Assembly: GCA_036489025.1 (NCBI GenBank)
Contig: DASXGN010000038.1
Span: 279,299 to 343,298 of the forward strand
Length of the DNA: 64,000 nucleotides
From: Dryocola sp036489025
GTDB taxonomy: Bacteria; Pseudomonadota; Gammaproteobacteria; Enterobacterales; Enterobacteriaceae
Direction: 5' to 3'
This document shows positions 53,972-62,719 of the stretch, one piece after another. The notes beneath the pieces were generated by a model that worked only from the letters and a program-made list of their open reading frames with translations, ran no database searches and was not told the DNA's origin. Within the stretch, counting starts at the first letter, position 1. Each line of letters opens with the position of its first letter. A program made the translations under genes and the position numbers.

Positions 53972-54754
53972 TTAACGAGAGTCAGGCACCAGCTCCTGAC
54001 GTAAATAATGACTCAGGCGACGAGCCGCCAGGGCCGGGGTATCGTCCTGTGAAGTCATAAAGTCCAGGCTCTCTATTCTGTGCTGCACAGAGAGGGTAAT
54101 CATCGGCCTGCGGGCCGGGATCTGATACCAGCGGCTGTGTTTGTCCAGGTAGCGCTGGTCGCAGTGAATATGCACCAGCCGCAACGGGCAGCCGCTGCGT
54201 ACGGCGATCTGCGCAGCCCCACGCTGGATAACCAGCGGTTCGCCGGGCCGGGTCCGCGTGCCTTCCGGAAAGATGAGTATGGTCTCCCCCGCCGCAAGCC
54301 GCCGCTGGCTTTCGGGTAATAATGTTTCACCCTGGCTGTTCACCAGGTAGTCCGCCGCGCGAATCACCCCGGCAAAGCACGGATTGTTCACCAGGCTGGC
54401 TTTCACCAGACAGCCAATTTCCGGGGCCTGCGAGGCGATAAAAACATAATCCAGCAGCGTGGGATGATTCGCCACAATCAGTGAACCTTTCTCGCCGTGC
54501 AGCTTGCTTAGCCCGCTAAACCGATAATCAAAGACGCCCAAAAAGCGCCCAATGCGCAGGAAGAGCCGAAAGCTGGCGGCAATACTGCGCCGCGCCAGGG
54601 CCCGCCGCTTATCGCGGTTCGGCACGACCACCAGCAGCAGATTAAACCACAGCAGCGAGAGCATCAGCCCGCCGCTGCCAAAAAGAATAAACAGCAGCCC
54701 GGTCATCGCCACGCGCCGGGCCCACTCCAGACGGGCCAGAGCGCTACGCCACAT
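53972..54754 (-). CDS. APE lysophospholipid acyltransferase-like protein
   Basis: 260 residues. N-terminal membrane segment (LLFILFGSGGLMLSLLWF), then a PlsC-type acyltransferase: NHPTLLD (HX4D, about residue 95) and FPEGTRTRPGEP (about 165). It probably transfers acyl groups to a lipid carrier. Overlaps the KS-like gene by 11 bp. Confidence 0.88.
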   Translation of the reverse strand: MWRSALARLEWARRVAMTGLLFILFGSGGLMLSLLWFNLLLVVVPNRDKRRALARRSIAASFRLFLRIGRFLGVFDYRFSGLSKLHGEKGSLIVANHPTLLDYVFIASQAPEIGCLVKASLVNNPCFAGVIRAADYLVNSQGETLLPESQRRLAAGETILIFPEGTRTRPGEPLVIQRGAAQIAVRSGCPLRLVHIHCDQRYLDKHSRWYQIPARRPMITLSVQHRIESLDFMTSQDDTPALAARRLSHYLRQELVPDSR

Positions 54755-55481
54755 CGCCGCGGCTCCACTGCCAGCGCAGCCTTTCGCCAGCGCATGAAAA
54801 TTCAGGGGCTTCGCTTAGCCAGCCGTGCAAAAAGGCCAGGCTTTGCGGCAAATCCGCCCGGCCCTTCTCGTTCTGTTCTACGGGCGCACTATCTACCCGC
54901 AGCTGCGAGCCCGCTTCGAGCAGTAACGCAACGGCAAACGGGAATCCGGCGGGCTCATGGGACAAATAAGGCTGATAAAACGCCGGGATTGCGCCGTCAA
55001 AATCCACCAGCAGCACGCGCTGGTAGCCCGCAAAATGGAAGGCGGCGACTTCGACCAGCGCCTGCCCGAAGGTGTCGCGTCCGGCAGAGACAGAAGAGGA
55101 AACTAAAGGTTTTTTTGCCGCAATCGTCGTGTTGCCCACGGCCGCATTATGAACGGACATGGCGAAATCAGTGGGTGAAACGGACTGTTGTTCGGCAAGG
55201 TTGGTCAGAATGCTAAAGTTGCGTTCCAGTTCGCCGTGGCGGCTGGCGAAAACAAGGGCGTCAACCTGAGTGCGGGCCAGCACGGCCAGAGCGCTGTCCA
55301 CGGCAAGACGGCTGCCGGACGCCAGGCGGCGCGCGGTCATCATCGGTAAGTGGGTGCTTTTGGCTATTTGAGCTGCCGTATCGACCACGGCAGCGGCTTT
55401 TCCCCAGGCCTTCCACTGCCCCGCTTCGGATAAGCCGGGAGCGCAGGCCTGCCAGTCGACAAGGTTAAACGCTAACTTCAT
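54744..55481 (-). CDS. apeC: APE ketosynthase-like protein (ApeC-like)
   Basis: 245 residues from ATG 55481 (MKLAFNLVDWQACAPG), the usual start of this family; five extra codons upstream are possible. It is a half-length beta-ketoacyl synthase-like protein with SVHNAAVGNTTIAA where a catalytic Cys would be expected, so it is probably a chain-length/partner subunit. First gene of the operon here; the methyltransferase often preceding it is absent. Confidence 0.85.
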   Translation of the reverse strand: MKLAFNLVDWQACAPGLSEAGQWKAWGKAAAVVDTAAQIAKSTHLPMMTARRLASGSRLAVDSALAVLARTQVDALVFASRHGELERNFSILTNLAEQQSVSPTDFAMSVHNAAVGNTTIAAKKPLVSSSVSAGRDTFGQALVEVAAFHFAGYQRVLLVDFDGAIPAFYQPYLSHEPAGFPFAVALLLEAGSQLRVDSAPVEQNEKGRADLPQSLAFLHGWLSEAPEFSCAGERLRWQWSRGDVA

Positions 55482-55696
55482 TCTCGCTACCATCATTCAT
55501 ATGCTGCCGCCTGCATATATATCGTTTTACGTTGTCGCAGGCTATGGAATAACTCTCAATCCGACGGGATGTCTTGCAGAGAAGATATTTTTTCGTCGCA
55601 AATCGTGCGACGGCGCAGAATAGTAACAAAACCAGCGCTGAATTGAATCATTGGAAGGAAAAACTCATGGCCTGGCGCGATGCCAGGCCATTTTGG

Positions 55697-56008
55697 TTAC
55701 TGATAAGTGACGTTCATTATCGCCAGACGTCGCTGCGGGTCGAGATAGCGGATGCTGGTATGGACCAGACTATCGCTTCTGATGGAGTAATTATCTAATT
55801 GGTTCAGCGCAACATGGTAGGTTGCTGGTTTCCCATCCTTATAGCAGGAAATACTCACCTTCTGATCCTGTGGTTTGAAATCACATCCCCCTTCGACAAT
55901 CTCACCCCTGAAATGGATAACGCCACCGTCGGCGTGAACCTGAGACAAAGGTGCGAGTACCGCCAACGCTACAACACAAAGCAATCTCTTCAAATTAGCT
56001 GTAATCAT
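55697..56008 (-). CDS. ymdA: YmdA-like periplasmic protein
   Basis: 103 residues with a signal peptide ending near VHA (residue 26). Two Cys (ECGG-type GGCDFKP and SISCYKD) suggest a disulfide, and VIHFRGEIVEGGCDF resembles a fimbrial-type domain. E. coli has ymdA between csgC and ymdB; size and place match, so the symbol is given on synteny. Function unknown. Confidence 0.65.
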   Translation of the reverse strand: MITANLKRLLCVVALAVLAPLSQVHADGGVIHFRGEIVEGGCDFKPQDQKVSISCYKDGKPATYHVALNQLDNYSIRSDSLVHTSIRYLDPQRRLAIMNVTYQ

Positions 56009-56137
56009 GGTCTGTGTTCCTTAATTTCAGTCTGCAATGAAGTTATCGGCAGATAACGAAAGCACTACAGTTAAACATTGGTCTACAGATGAAGTATTCA
56101 CAACAAACCAGCGACAAAACTCACGCCGAACTTAAAT

Positions 56138-56467
56138 CTATATTTTCCCCGGCGGGGTCCACTGGTTTTCCAGCTGTAGACCTTTACCGTCTGTGAGCGT
56201 CACCTTTATGGTGACGCTGTCGCCAGGATCAATGTTCAAACTCAAACTTGTAAGCTTTATCGGCTCGTTTGCTTTGATGGATACGCTCGAGCGCTGATTG
56301 CTGGTGCTTTGCCCGGCCGTGCCGGAACGCGTGGCTGAAAGCGTCATCGAACACTGGCAGTCGGTCGTCAGGGTGGCGACGGGTTCAATCGTATAAATAT
56401 TGCCCTGCTGCTGAGTATTAAACGAAAGCTGATTCGAAAGCGCGGCCAGCAAAATTAAGGTGTGCAT
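56138..56467 (-). CDS. csgC: curli assembly inhibitor CsgC
   Basis: 109 residues from ATG 56467 (MHTLILLAALSNQ), matching E. coli length; the extra upstream codons are not used. Ig-like fold with the CxC motif (DCQCSM) near residue 31. Periplasmic chaperone that stops premature CsgA amyloid formation. A terminator-like hairpin separates it from csgA. Confidence 0.93.
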   Translation of the reverse strand: MHTLILLAALSNQLSFNTQQQGNIYTIEPVATLTTDCQCSMTLSATRSGTAGQSTSNQRSSVSIKANEPIKLTSLSLNIDPGDSVTIKVTLTDGKGLQLENQWTPPGKI

Positions 56468-56570
56468 ATATTTTCCCCAATGACATTGACCGAGAAACCC
56501 ATTCATTGATTTTCATTTGATAGCCACAAAAAAGGAAAAATCGCGCCTTTGCCTTCTTTGTCTGCAATAA

Positions 56571-56596
56571 AAAACAGGGCCTGAGGCCCTGTTTTT
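56571..56596 (-). terminator. hairpin between csgA and csgC
   Basis: Minus-strand stem ACAGGGCC / GGCCCTGT plus TTTTTT, 20 bp after csgA; expected to attenuate csgC relative to csgBA. Confidence 0.85.
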
Positions 56597-56615
56597 ATAT
56601 AGCGCAGATTCTCAG

Positions 56616-57059
56616 TTAGTACTGGGAAGCACTTGCATGGTTACCAAAGCCAACCTGGGTCACGTTAACGTGTGAGCCGGAAGCGGTCTGGTCAACGGTT
56701 GCACCGTTATTCGCACCATATTGATGTACAGTGACGTCAGACTGTTTGCCATTCCACTGATCGATAGTGGCATTGTTAGCATAGCCATTTTGCAGCAGCT
56801 CAACTGAGCTATCGTCAGAACCCTGGCCTACGTCGGCACCGTTAGCCCCACCAAACTGTTTGATATCAGTAATGGAGTTTTTTGCGTCAGACTGTAGCGC
56901 CGTGGCGTTGTTTCCGCCGCCCTGCTGATAAATTTTAAGAGTGGAATTTTCATTAGACTGCGGCATACCGCCACCGCCGCCCCAGCTTGGACCACTTGTA
57001 GCCAGTGCACTACCGGAAACCACCAACGCTGCTAATGCTGCCACTTTGAAAAGATTCAT
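56616..57059 (-). CDS. csgA: major curlin subunit CsgA
   Basis: 147 residues from ATG 57059 (MNLFKVAALA). Sec signal to about residue 20, Gly-rich N-terminal targeting segment, then five curlin repeats of the S-x5-Q-x-G-x-N-x-A-x3-Q type (IYQQGGGNNATALQ, VHQYGANNGATVDQ, ending HASASQY). Secreted through CsgG and polymerises into amyloid fibres on CsgB. Downstream of csgB by 48 bp. Confidence 0.97.
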   Translation of the reverse strand: MNLFKVAALAALVVSGSALATSGPSWGGGGGMPQSNENSTLKIYQQGGGNNATALQSDAKNSITDIKQFGGANGADVGQGSDDSSVELLQNGYANNATIDQWNGKQSDVTVHQYGANNGATVDQTASGSHVNVTQVGFGNHASASQY

Positions 57060-57107
57060 GGTGAAACCCCCATCGGATTGAGAATTTAAGCCCAAATAGT
57101 TTGTGTA

Positions 57108-57563
57108 TTATCTTTGGATAACACGAACCGCCATTTGTGACTGTTTCTGCACTACAATTGCTGACTTCTGAGTACCTGTCTGAATAATGCTTGCTCTATT
57201 CCCAGAACCTTTCTGAATGATTACAGCGGCATTACCCGAAGACGTTTGCTGAATATTGGCATCGTTAGCACTACCCGATTGCGCAATATAAGCAAAGTTA
57301 TAACTCCCTGATTGATCGACATTTGCGCGGTTGTTAGCCCCGTACTGCGAGACCTCCGCTAATTGCCGGGTTCCTCGTTGATCAACATCGGCATTATTAT
57401 TACTACCGTACTGACCAATAATAGCTGCCTGATTTGATGAAAAGTTGCTTAATTCATTTGCCGCAAAATTATATTCTGAAGCGGCGAGATCCGGAGATCC
57501 TGCAACTACATAACCAGGCGCACCCAGCAATGCTAACACCATAAATAACGATCTGTTTTTCAT
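57108..57563 (-). CDS. csgB: curlin nucleator CsgB
   Basis: 151 residues, the E. coli length. Signal peptide to about 21, then five curlin repeats (IIGQYGSNNNADVDQ, VSQYGANNRANVDQ and others) with the last one degenerate and basic (QKQSQMAVRVIQR), as in known nucleators. Surface-anchored with CsgF and seeds CsgA. First gene of csgBAC, activated by CsgD. Confidence 0.97.
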   Translation of the reverse strand: MKNRSLFMVLALLGAPGYVVAGSPDLAASEYNFAANELSNFSSNQAAIIGQYGSNNNADVDQRGTRQLAEVSQYGANNRANVDQSGSYNFAYIAQSGSANDANIQQTSSGNAAVIIQKGSGNRASIIQTGTQKSAIVVQKQSQMAVRVIQR

Positions 57564-58344
57564 GTTGTCATCCTGGACCTGGATGCTGCCAGGTATATAA
57601 GCTAAACAAATTATTTCGTTGTTAACGCAAACCGTGAAAAGTTATTGCTGCGTTACGAAAATGAGTATGTCTGGCGAAACATTTAAAATATGTCACCCGC
57701 ACGTGGTATTTTTATAATTATATTCACCCCAAAGTATGAGTTATATAAAAAAAACCAATGCCAACAAGGCGTTCTCTGAAACAAATTTTAATGCATGCAA
57801 AAAAGTGAGCGACATGGCTTTCTTAATCACTATTCTTGCCGTCTGGCTGGGCATGCATTGAGAGCGATCTCGCAATTTAGAAAGATATGCCGTCACCACG
57901 AAGAGTTTTATTAAGCGAAGCGGTAATAAGCAGGTAAAGACCGGCGGGTTACATATGTTAAATCTTTACCAAAATTATGAATATATAAATAAAATCATAA
58001 TAATCAATGTCATAAATTAAATTGTATGACTTTTAAAACTGTGCAGCTTAATAAAAATGTACAACTTTAGTATCAAGACTAAATAGTCAAAATTTCACGG
58101 GGAAACATTTGAATATCTTCAGTTACATTGTGTTACACGTTTAACACTTGCTTTAAGATTACTACCCGCTAGATTGAAATCAGCAGTAACTATTTTCCTT
58201 AACACATAGTCAGGCGTATCAAAGTGCGTGTTTGACAGTGTTTTATTATTTCACACACAGCAGTGCAGCACTTATCAGTATCTCTGGTGAATTAACTTTC
58301 TGTTAATTCAATTGATAGTGCATAAAACCGGATGGAGTTTCATC
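57564..58344. promoter_or_regulatory. csgB-csgD divergent regulatory region
   Basis: 781 bp without a gene, very AT-rich (57690-58120). In E. coli this interval carries the csgBA and csgD promoters and sites for OmpR, IHF, H-NS, CpxR, RstA and CsgD, plus a long csgD leader targeted by small RNAs. The length here is compatible; individual sites were not resolved by eye. Confidence 0.8.
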
Positions 58345-58995
58345 ATGTTTAATGAAGTCCATACTTTACAGGGTCACACATTGTTGCTGATCACTAAACC
58401 TTCGTTGCAGGCTTCGGCTTTGCTACAACATTTAAAATCGTCTCTGTCGGTAAGCGGAAAACTTCATAATATTCAACGTTCCCTCGAAGAGGTAGCCGGT
58501 AATGTTCTGGTGTTATTCGATATGGTCGAGGCGGATAAAAAGCTGATTAACTACTGGCAAGACAACTTAAGCCGTAAGCATAGCAGCATTAAACTGCTTC
58601 TGCTCAATACTCCAGAAGAGTACCAATTCCGCGACATTGAAAACTGGCCATACATTAACGGGGTGTTTTATACCTCAGAAGAAGAGCCGCGGGTAGTTGA
58701 AGGTATTCGTGGTGTCATGGAGGGAGAATGTTATTTCTCGCAAAAATTAGCCAGCTATTTAATTAATCACTCCGGAAATTATCGCTTCAACAACGTTGAG
58801 TCTTCATTGTTGACGCACCGTGAAAAGGAAATCCTTAATAAATTACGTATTGGCGCTTCAAATATTGAAATCGCTCAGTCGCTATTTATTAGTGAAAACA
58901 CGGTAAAAACCCACCTCTATAACTTATTCAAGAAGATAGCCGTTAAAAACCGCACTCAGGCGGTTTCCTGGGCAAACGATAACCTCAGGCGATAA
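58345..58995 (+). CDS. csgD: biofilm master regulator CsgD
   Basis: 216 residues from ATG 58345 (MFNEVHTLQG), after GGAG; identical in length to E. coli CsgD. N-terminal unorthodox receiver domain, C-terminal LuxR-type helix-turn-helix (LTHREKEILNKLRIGASNIE, ISENTVKTHLYNLFKK) nearly identical to E. coli. Activates csgBAC and, elsewhere, cellulose through c-di-GMP cyclase control. Confidence 0.97.
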   Translation: MFNEVHTLQGHTLLLITKPSLQASALLQHLKSSLSVSGKLHNIQRSLEEVAGNVLVLFDMVEADKKLINYWQDNLSRKHSSIKLLLLNTPEEYQFRDIENWPYINGVFYTSEEEPRVVEGIRGVMEGECYFSQKLASYLINHSGNYRFNNVESSLLTHREKEILNKLRIGASNIEIAQSLFISENTVKTHLYNLFKKIAVKNRTQAVSWANDNLRR

Positions 58996-58999
58996 GGCA

Positions 59000-59389
59000 A
59001 TGAAATTACAACCTGCTTTGCTGCTGGCGACGGTTTTACTGTGCGCTTCCGGGGGCGTTCGCGCCGTAGAAGTGGAGATACCCGGACTGTTGACGGATCA
59101 CACCGTTTCTTCCGTGGGCCATGACTTTTACCGGGCCTTTAGTGACAAGTGGGAAAACAGTTTTACCGGCAATCTGACTATTAATGAGCGACCCAGCGCC
59201 CGCTGGGGAAGCTGGATAACCATTACTGTCGATCAGGACGTTATTTTTCAGGCTTTTTTATTCCCCACTAAACGCGATTTCGACCGCAACGTCGATATTG
59301 CACTGGATCAGACCGCAGAGGCGATAAAACGTCGGCAGGTAGATAAGGCTCTGTTGAGCACCGGCGATTTAACCCACGATGAGTTTTAG
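59000..59389 (+). CDS. csgE: curli specificity factor CsgE
   Basis: 129 residues, signal peptide ending near VRA, then the conserved EVEIPGLLTDHTVSSVGHDF start of mature CsgE. A nonameric periplasmic plug that guides CsgA to CsgG. Four bases after csgD. Confidence 0.96.
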   Translation: MKLQPALLLATVLLCASGGVRAVEVEIPGLLTDHTVSSVGHDFYRAFSDKWENSFTGNLTINERPSARWGSWITITVDQDVIFQAFLFPTKRDFDRNVDIALDQTAEAIKRRQVDKALLSTGDLTHDEF

Positions 59390-59398
59390 GAGAACGTC

Positions 59399-59815
59399 AT
59401 GCGTGTAATACATGTAGCTCTACCGCTGGTGCTATTTACGCCACTGGCCTGGGGAGGAAATATGGTTTTCCAGTTTACCAACCCAAACTTTGGCGGCAAC
59501 CCCAATAACGGTTCATTTTTACTTAACGAAGCCCAGGCTCAAAACTCCTATAAGGATCCGAGTTATAACGACGATCTTGGCATTGAGACCCCTTCCGCGT
59601 TGGATAACTTCACTCAGGCAATTCAGTCGCAAATTTTGGGCGGTCTGTTGACCAATATTAATACCGGCAAGCCGGGACGCCTGGTCACCAACGACTTTAT
59701 TGTTGATATTAAAAATACAGACGGCCAGTTAAACCTGAACGTCACGGACCGTAAAACAGGGAAAATATCAACCATTCAGGTATCCGGCCTGCAATCAAAC
59801 TCTACTGATTTCTAG
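59399..59815 (+). CDS. csgF: curli assembly protein CsgF
   Basis: 138 residues. Signal peptide ending near AWG, mature GNMVFQFTNPNFGGNPNNGS as in E. coli. Caps the CsgG pore from outside and couples it to CsgB nucleation. Confidence 0.96.
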   Translation: MRVIHVALPLVLFTPLAWGGNMVFQFTNPNFGGNPNNGSFLLNEAQAQNSYKDPSYNDDLGIETPSALDNFTQAIQSQILGGLLTNINTGKPGRLVTNDFIVDIKNTDGQLNLNVTDRKTGKISTIQVSGLQSNSTDF

Positions 59816-59856
59816 TGGGCTTTAAACAATCAAAAAGGTATTTAAGGATAAACATC

Positions 59857-60690
59857 ATGCAGCGCTTACTTCTCATCGTAGCAGTGTGTTTATTAAGTGG
59901 TTGTTTAACCGCGCCACCTAAAGAAGCCGCCAGACCTACGCTCATGCCTCGGGCCCAAAGCTATCGTGATTTAACGCACTTACCGGAAGCAAAAGGCAAG
60001 CTGTTTGTTTCCGTCTATAACATTCAGGATGAAACCGGGCAGTTTAAACCTTATCCGGCGAGTAACTTCTCGACTGCCGTACCGCAGAGCGCCACCGCGA
60101 TGCTGGTGACGGCATTAAAAGACTCGCGCTGGTTTATTCCTCTGGAACGTCAGGGATTACAAAACCTGCTGAATGAACGAAAAATCATTCGCGCCGCGCA
60201 GGAAAACGGCACGGTTGCCGACAATAACCGCCAGCCTTTGCAGTCGCTGATGGCGGCAAACGTCATGATTGAAGGTTCTATTATTGGTTATGAGAGCAAC
60301 GTTAAATCCGGTGGGGTTGGCGCGCGTTACTTCGGTATCGGCGCGGATACGCAGTACCAGCTCGATCAGATAGCCGTTAACCTGCGCGTGGTTAACGTCA
60401 GCACCGGCGAAGTGCTCTCTTCGGTCAACACCAGCAAAACGATTCTTTCCTATGAAGTTCAGGCCGGGGTCTTCCGCTTCATTGACTATCAGCGGCTGCT
60501 GGAGGGCGAAGTGGGCTATACCAGCAACGAGCCGGTCATGATGTGCCTGATGTCAGCCATTGAGACCGGGGTTATTTACCTGGTGAACGACGGGATCGAC
60601 CGCGGGCTGTGGGACCTGAAGAATCCGGGTGATGTTAAGAACCCTATTCTTGTGAAATACAAAGAAATGTCGGTGCCGCCAGAAGCCTGA
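59857..60690 (+). CDS. csgG: curli secretion channel CsgG
   Basis: 277 residues from ATG 59857 behind AAGGA; the frame from 59815 adds 14 spurious codons. Lipobox LSGC at residues 13-16, then near-identity with E. coli CsgG (APPKEAARPTLMPRAQSY). Forms the nonameric outer-membrane channel for CsgA, CsgB and CsgF. Confidence 0.97.
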   Translation: MQRLLLIVAVCLLSGCLTAPPKEAARPTLMPRAQSYRDLTHLPEAKGKLFVSVYNIQDETGQFKPYPASNFSTAVPQSATAMLVTALKDSRWFIPLERQGLQNLLNERKIIRAAQENGTVADNNRQPLQSLMAANVMIEGSIIGYESNVKSGGVGARYFGIGADTQYQLDQIAVNLRVVNVSTGEVLSSVNTSKTILSYEVQAGVFRFIDYQRLLEGEVGYTSNEPVMMCLMSAIETGVIYLVNDGIDRGLWDLKNPGDVKNPILVKYKEMSVPPEA

Positions 60691-60710
60691 CGGCCTCGCA
60701 AAAAAACAAA

Positions 60711-60733
60711 AACCAGCCTCGGCTGGTTTTTTT
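60711..60733 (+). terminator. terminator after csgG, shared with ycdZ
   Basis: Stem AACCAGCC / GGCTGGTT followed by seven T residues; A-run on the other side makes it bidirectional for the convergent ycdZ. Confidence 0.88.
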
Positions 60734-61214
60734 ATTCCGCAATGGCGGATGGGGATGAACGTCTCGCCTTACGCGCCGCCAGCCACAGCCCGCTGTTTTT
60801 CATCGCAAAGCCAAACGCCAGCCCAAGCAGCAAAGAAGGAAGCACAATTTTCCATTCTCCCTGATTTGCAAAGGTGGCGCAGGCGCCGATAAAAGTGCCG
60901 GGCACAAACGACAGCAGCACGTGGCGGGCCTGAATGCACATCAGGAAGGCCACCGCGCCCGTTATCACGTAGCCGAGAATCTCCAGATGCGGAGCCAGCG
61001 CACTGCCGTGAATAATCACCAGCGCCCAGACAACACCGCTGCACAGAGTGCAGAGCGAGATAAGCAGCCCTTTGACACCGCCCTGCGGACAGGCGAAATA
61101 GGCCGTACAGCCGAGGAAACCCGCCCAGCTGAGTAAGCCGAGACTCACCGCCACCCAGCCCCAAAGGCCTGAGAGAATACCGGTCGTCAATGCAAGAGAA
61201 ATGAGTATGTTCAT
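60732..61214 (-). CDS. ycdZ: inner membrane protein YcdZ (DUF1097)
   Basis: 160 residues with about five membrane segments and a basic C-terminus. Position between csgG and ycdY and family character match E. coli YcdZ. Function unknown. Confidence 0.92.
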   Translation of the reverse strand: MNILISLALTTGILSGLWGWVAVSLGLLSWAGFLGCTAYFACPQGGVKGLLISLCTLCSGVVWALVIIHGSALAPHLEILGYVITGAVAFLMCIQARHVLLSFVPGTFIGACATFANQGEWKIVLPSLLLGLAFGFAMKNSGLWLAARKARRSSPSAIAE

Positions 61215-61317
61215 GGCGGCGTATCATAGCAGAGCCCGGAGGCCCAACCACGATCAACCGCACAGTTTATGAAAGAAACGAATTTACATTACATGAAAAA
61301 GGTGACCGAAATCACAC

Positions 61318-61872
61318 TTACTCTTCTTCCGATTCTTCCAGTTCGTCACGCATCGCCTGGATTGCTTCCCGGCTGATGCCCGCCAGCGTGCGGTAGAAAG
61401 GCGTGGTGGCATGGGCTTCAACCTTGCCAAGGAAGGTGCCGCACCACGGCAGCAAATACTCATCAAACAGCGTGACCTGGGCTTCAAACTCATCTTCCTG
61501 CGACTGATCTTCCAGCCAGGAGGCGGCCAGCAGCAGGGTGCCAAAATGGTCGGCCGGCGTCTGGGCAAGCGGCATACCGCGAGCCTTCAGGAACTCACGT
61601 ACCTCGCCTTCATGGCTGCCTTCTTCCCACGCCGAACGGTAAGGCGACACGCTGCACTCCTCTCCCACAAACATCGCGTTGTAATCCGCCGCCATTTGCT
61701 GCGGGTCGCAGCTTTGTTGCAGGCGCGCCAGCAGTTCATCCTGCTCGAGAGGCCAACTTGCCGCGAGCTTCCCTTCACGGATCATCGTCAGCAGCGGAAC
61801 CAACAGCGGGTCCTGCGGCTGGCGGTAAAACAGCGATCCTAATACACGGCAAATCATTGAGAACTCATTCAT
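61318..61872 (-). CDS. ycdY: TorD-family chaperone YcdY
   Basis: 184 residues, all-helical TorD/DmsD-like protein (MFVGEECSVSPYRSAWEEGS carries the family motif). In E. coli it helps insert zinc into YcdX and affects swarming. Acidic C-terminal tail. 27 bp upstream lies the ycdX stop, so the two form an operon. Confidence 0.93.
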   Translation of the reverse strand: MNEFSMICRVLGSLFYRQPQDPLLVPLLTMIREGKLAASWPLEQDELLARLQQSCDPQQMAADYNAMFVGEECSVSPYRSAWEEGSHEGEVREFLKARGMPLAQTPADHFGTLLLAASWLEDQSQEDEFEAQVTLFDEYLLPWCGTFLGKVEAHATTPFYRTLAGISREAIQAMRDELEESEEE

Positions 61873-61899
61873 GCTAACAGTCCATTCCAGAGGGAGTGA

Positions 61900-62637
61900 T
61901 TACAGTGTGGCAAATTCGGCAATCGGTGCCATGCCACGGGCTTCAAGAAAATCTAATAAACGACGCGGGGAAACGTTAAGAATTCGCTCCTCAGGGAAAT
62001 CAATGTCTGCCAGAACTTTGCGGCATTCGTCGAAATCGCCAAGGGTAAAAGCCGTGTGGGAATCGGAACCCAGCGACAGCCAGCCGCCCGCCTCTCGCAC
62101 CGCCGCAGCAATTGCCCGGCAGTTCGGCCCGCTGCCCTTGCGGGAGTGGGTAAAAGATGAGTTGTTCAGCTCAAGCGCCACATTATATTTAGCCGCAGCC
62201 GCCGCGATGGCGGGGATATCAACCGGAAACTTAGGATTGCCCGGGTGACTGATAATGTGGACATTCCCGGCGGCCATGGTGGCAATCATCGCTTCGGTGT
62301 GGGTAGCTTCGTCCTGCGGCGGAAAAACCGGCTCGTGGAAACCGGCGATGATCAGATCCAGCGCGTCGAGCATCGGGCCCGTGCAGTCGATTTCCCCCTG
62401 GGTATTTTTAATATTCGCTTCAATACCGCGCAGAATGCCTACGCCGTCCACCCTGCGCGGCCAGATACGCATGTTGACGAAATGCCAGTAATGCGGGGCA
62501 TCGGCCATATCCGGGCCGTGATCGGTGATAGCAAATAATTTGATGCCTTTGCTCCTGGCGATGGCGATGTAATCATGCAGGGTACTGTAGGCGTGGGTGC
62601 TGGCGACGGTATGCATATGCAGGTCAACGGGATACAT
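61900..62637 (-). CDS. ycdX: zinc-dependent phosphatase YcdX (PHP family)
   Basis: 245 residues. PHP-domain metal ligands: DLHMHTVAS (residues 5-13), FAITDHGPD (about 36-44), GIEANI, HIISHPGNP (about 128) and GSDSHTAF (about 192). E. coli YcdX is trinuclear-zinc phosphatase needed for swarming. Partnered with ycdY. Confidence 0.95.
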   Translation of the reverse strand: MYPVDLHMHTVASTHAYSTLHDYIAIARSKGIKLFAITDHGPDMADAPHYWHFVNMRIWPRRVDGVGILRGIEANIKNTQGEIDCTGPMLDALDLIIAGFHEPVFPPQDEATHTEAMIATMAAGNVHIISHPGNPKFPVDIPAIAAAAAKYNVALELNNSSFTHSRKGSGPNCRAIAAAVREAGGWLSLGSDSHTAFTLGDFDECRKVLADIDFPEERILNVSPRRLLDFLEARGMAPIAEFATL

Positions 62638-62719
62638 GACTCTCTCCTTTTCTCTCTTTCCCGCAAGGATAGCAGCTATCGCCGTCGTTTTTTAGCCCGG
62701 CGGGCCGCCGGGCTGCGGT

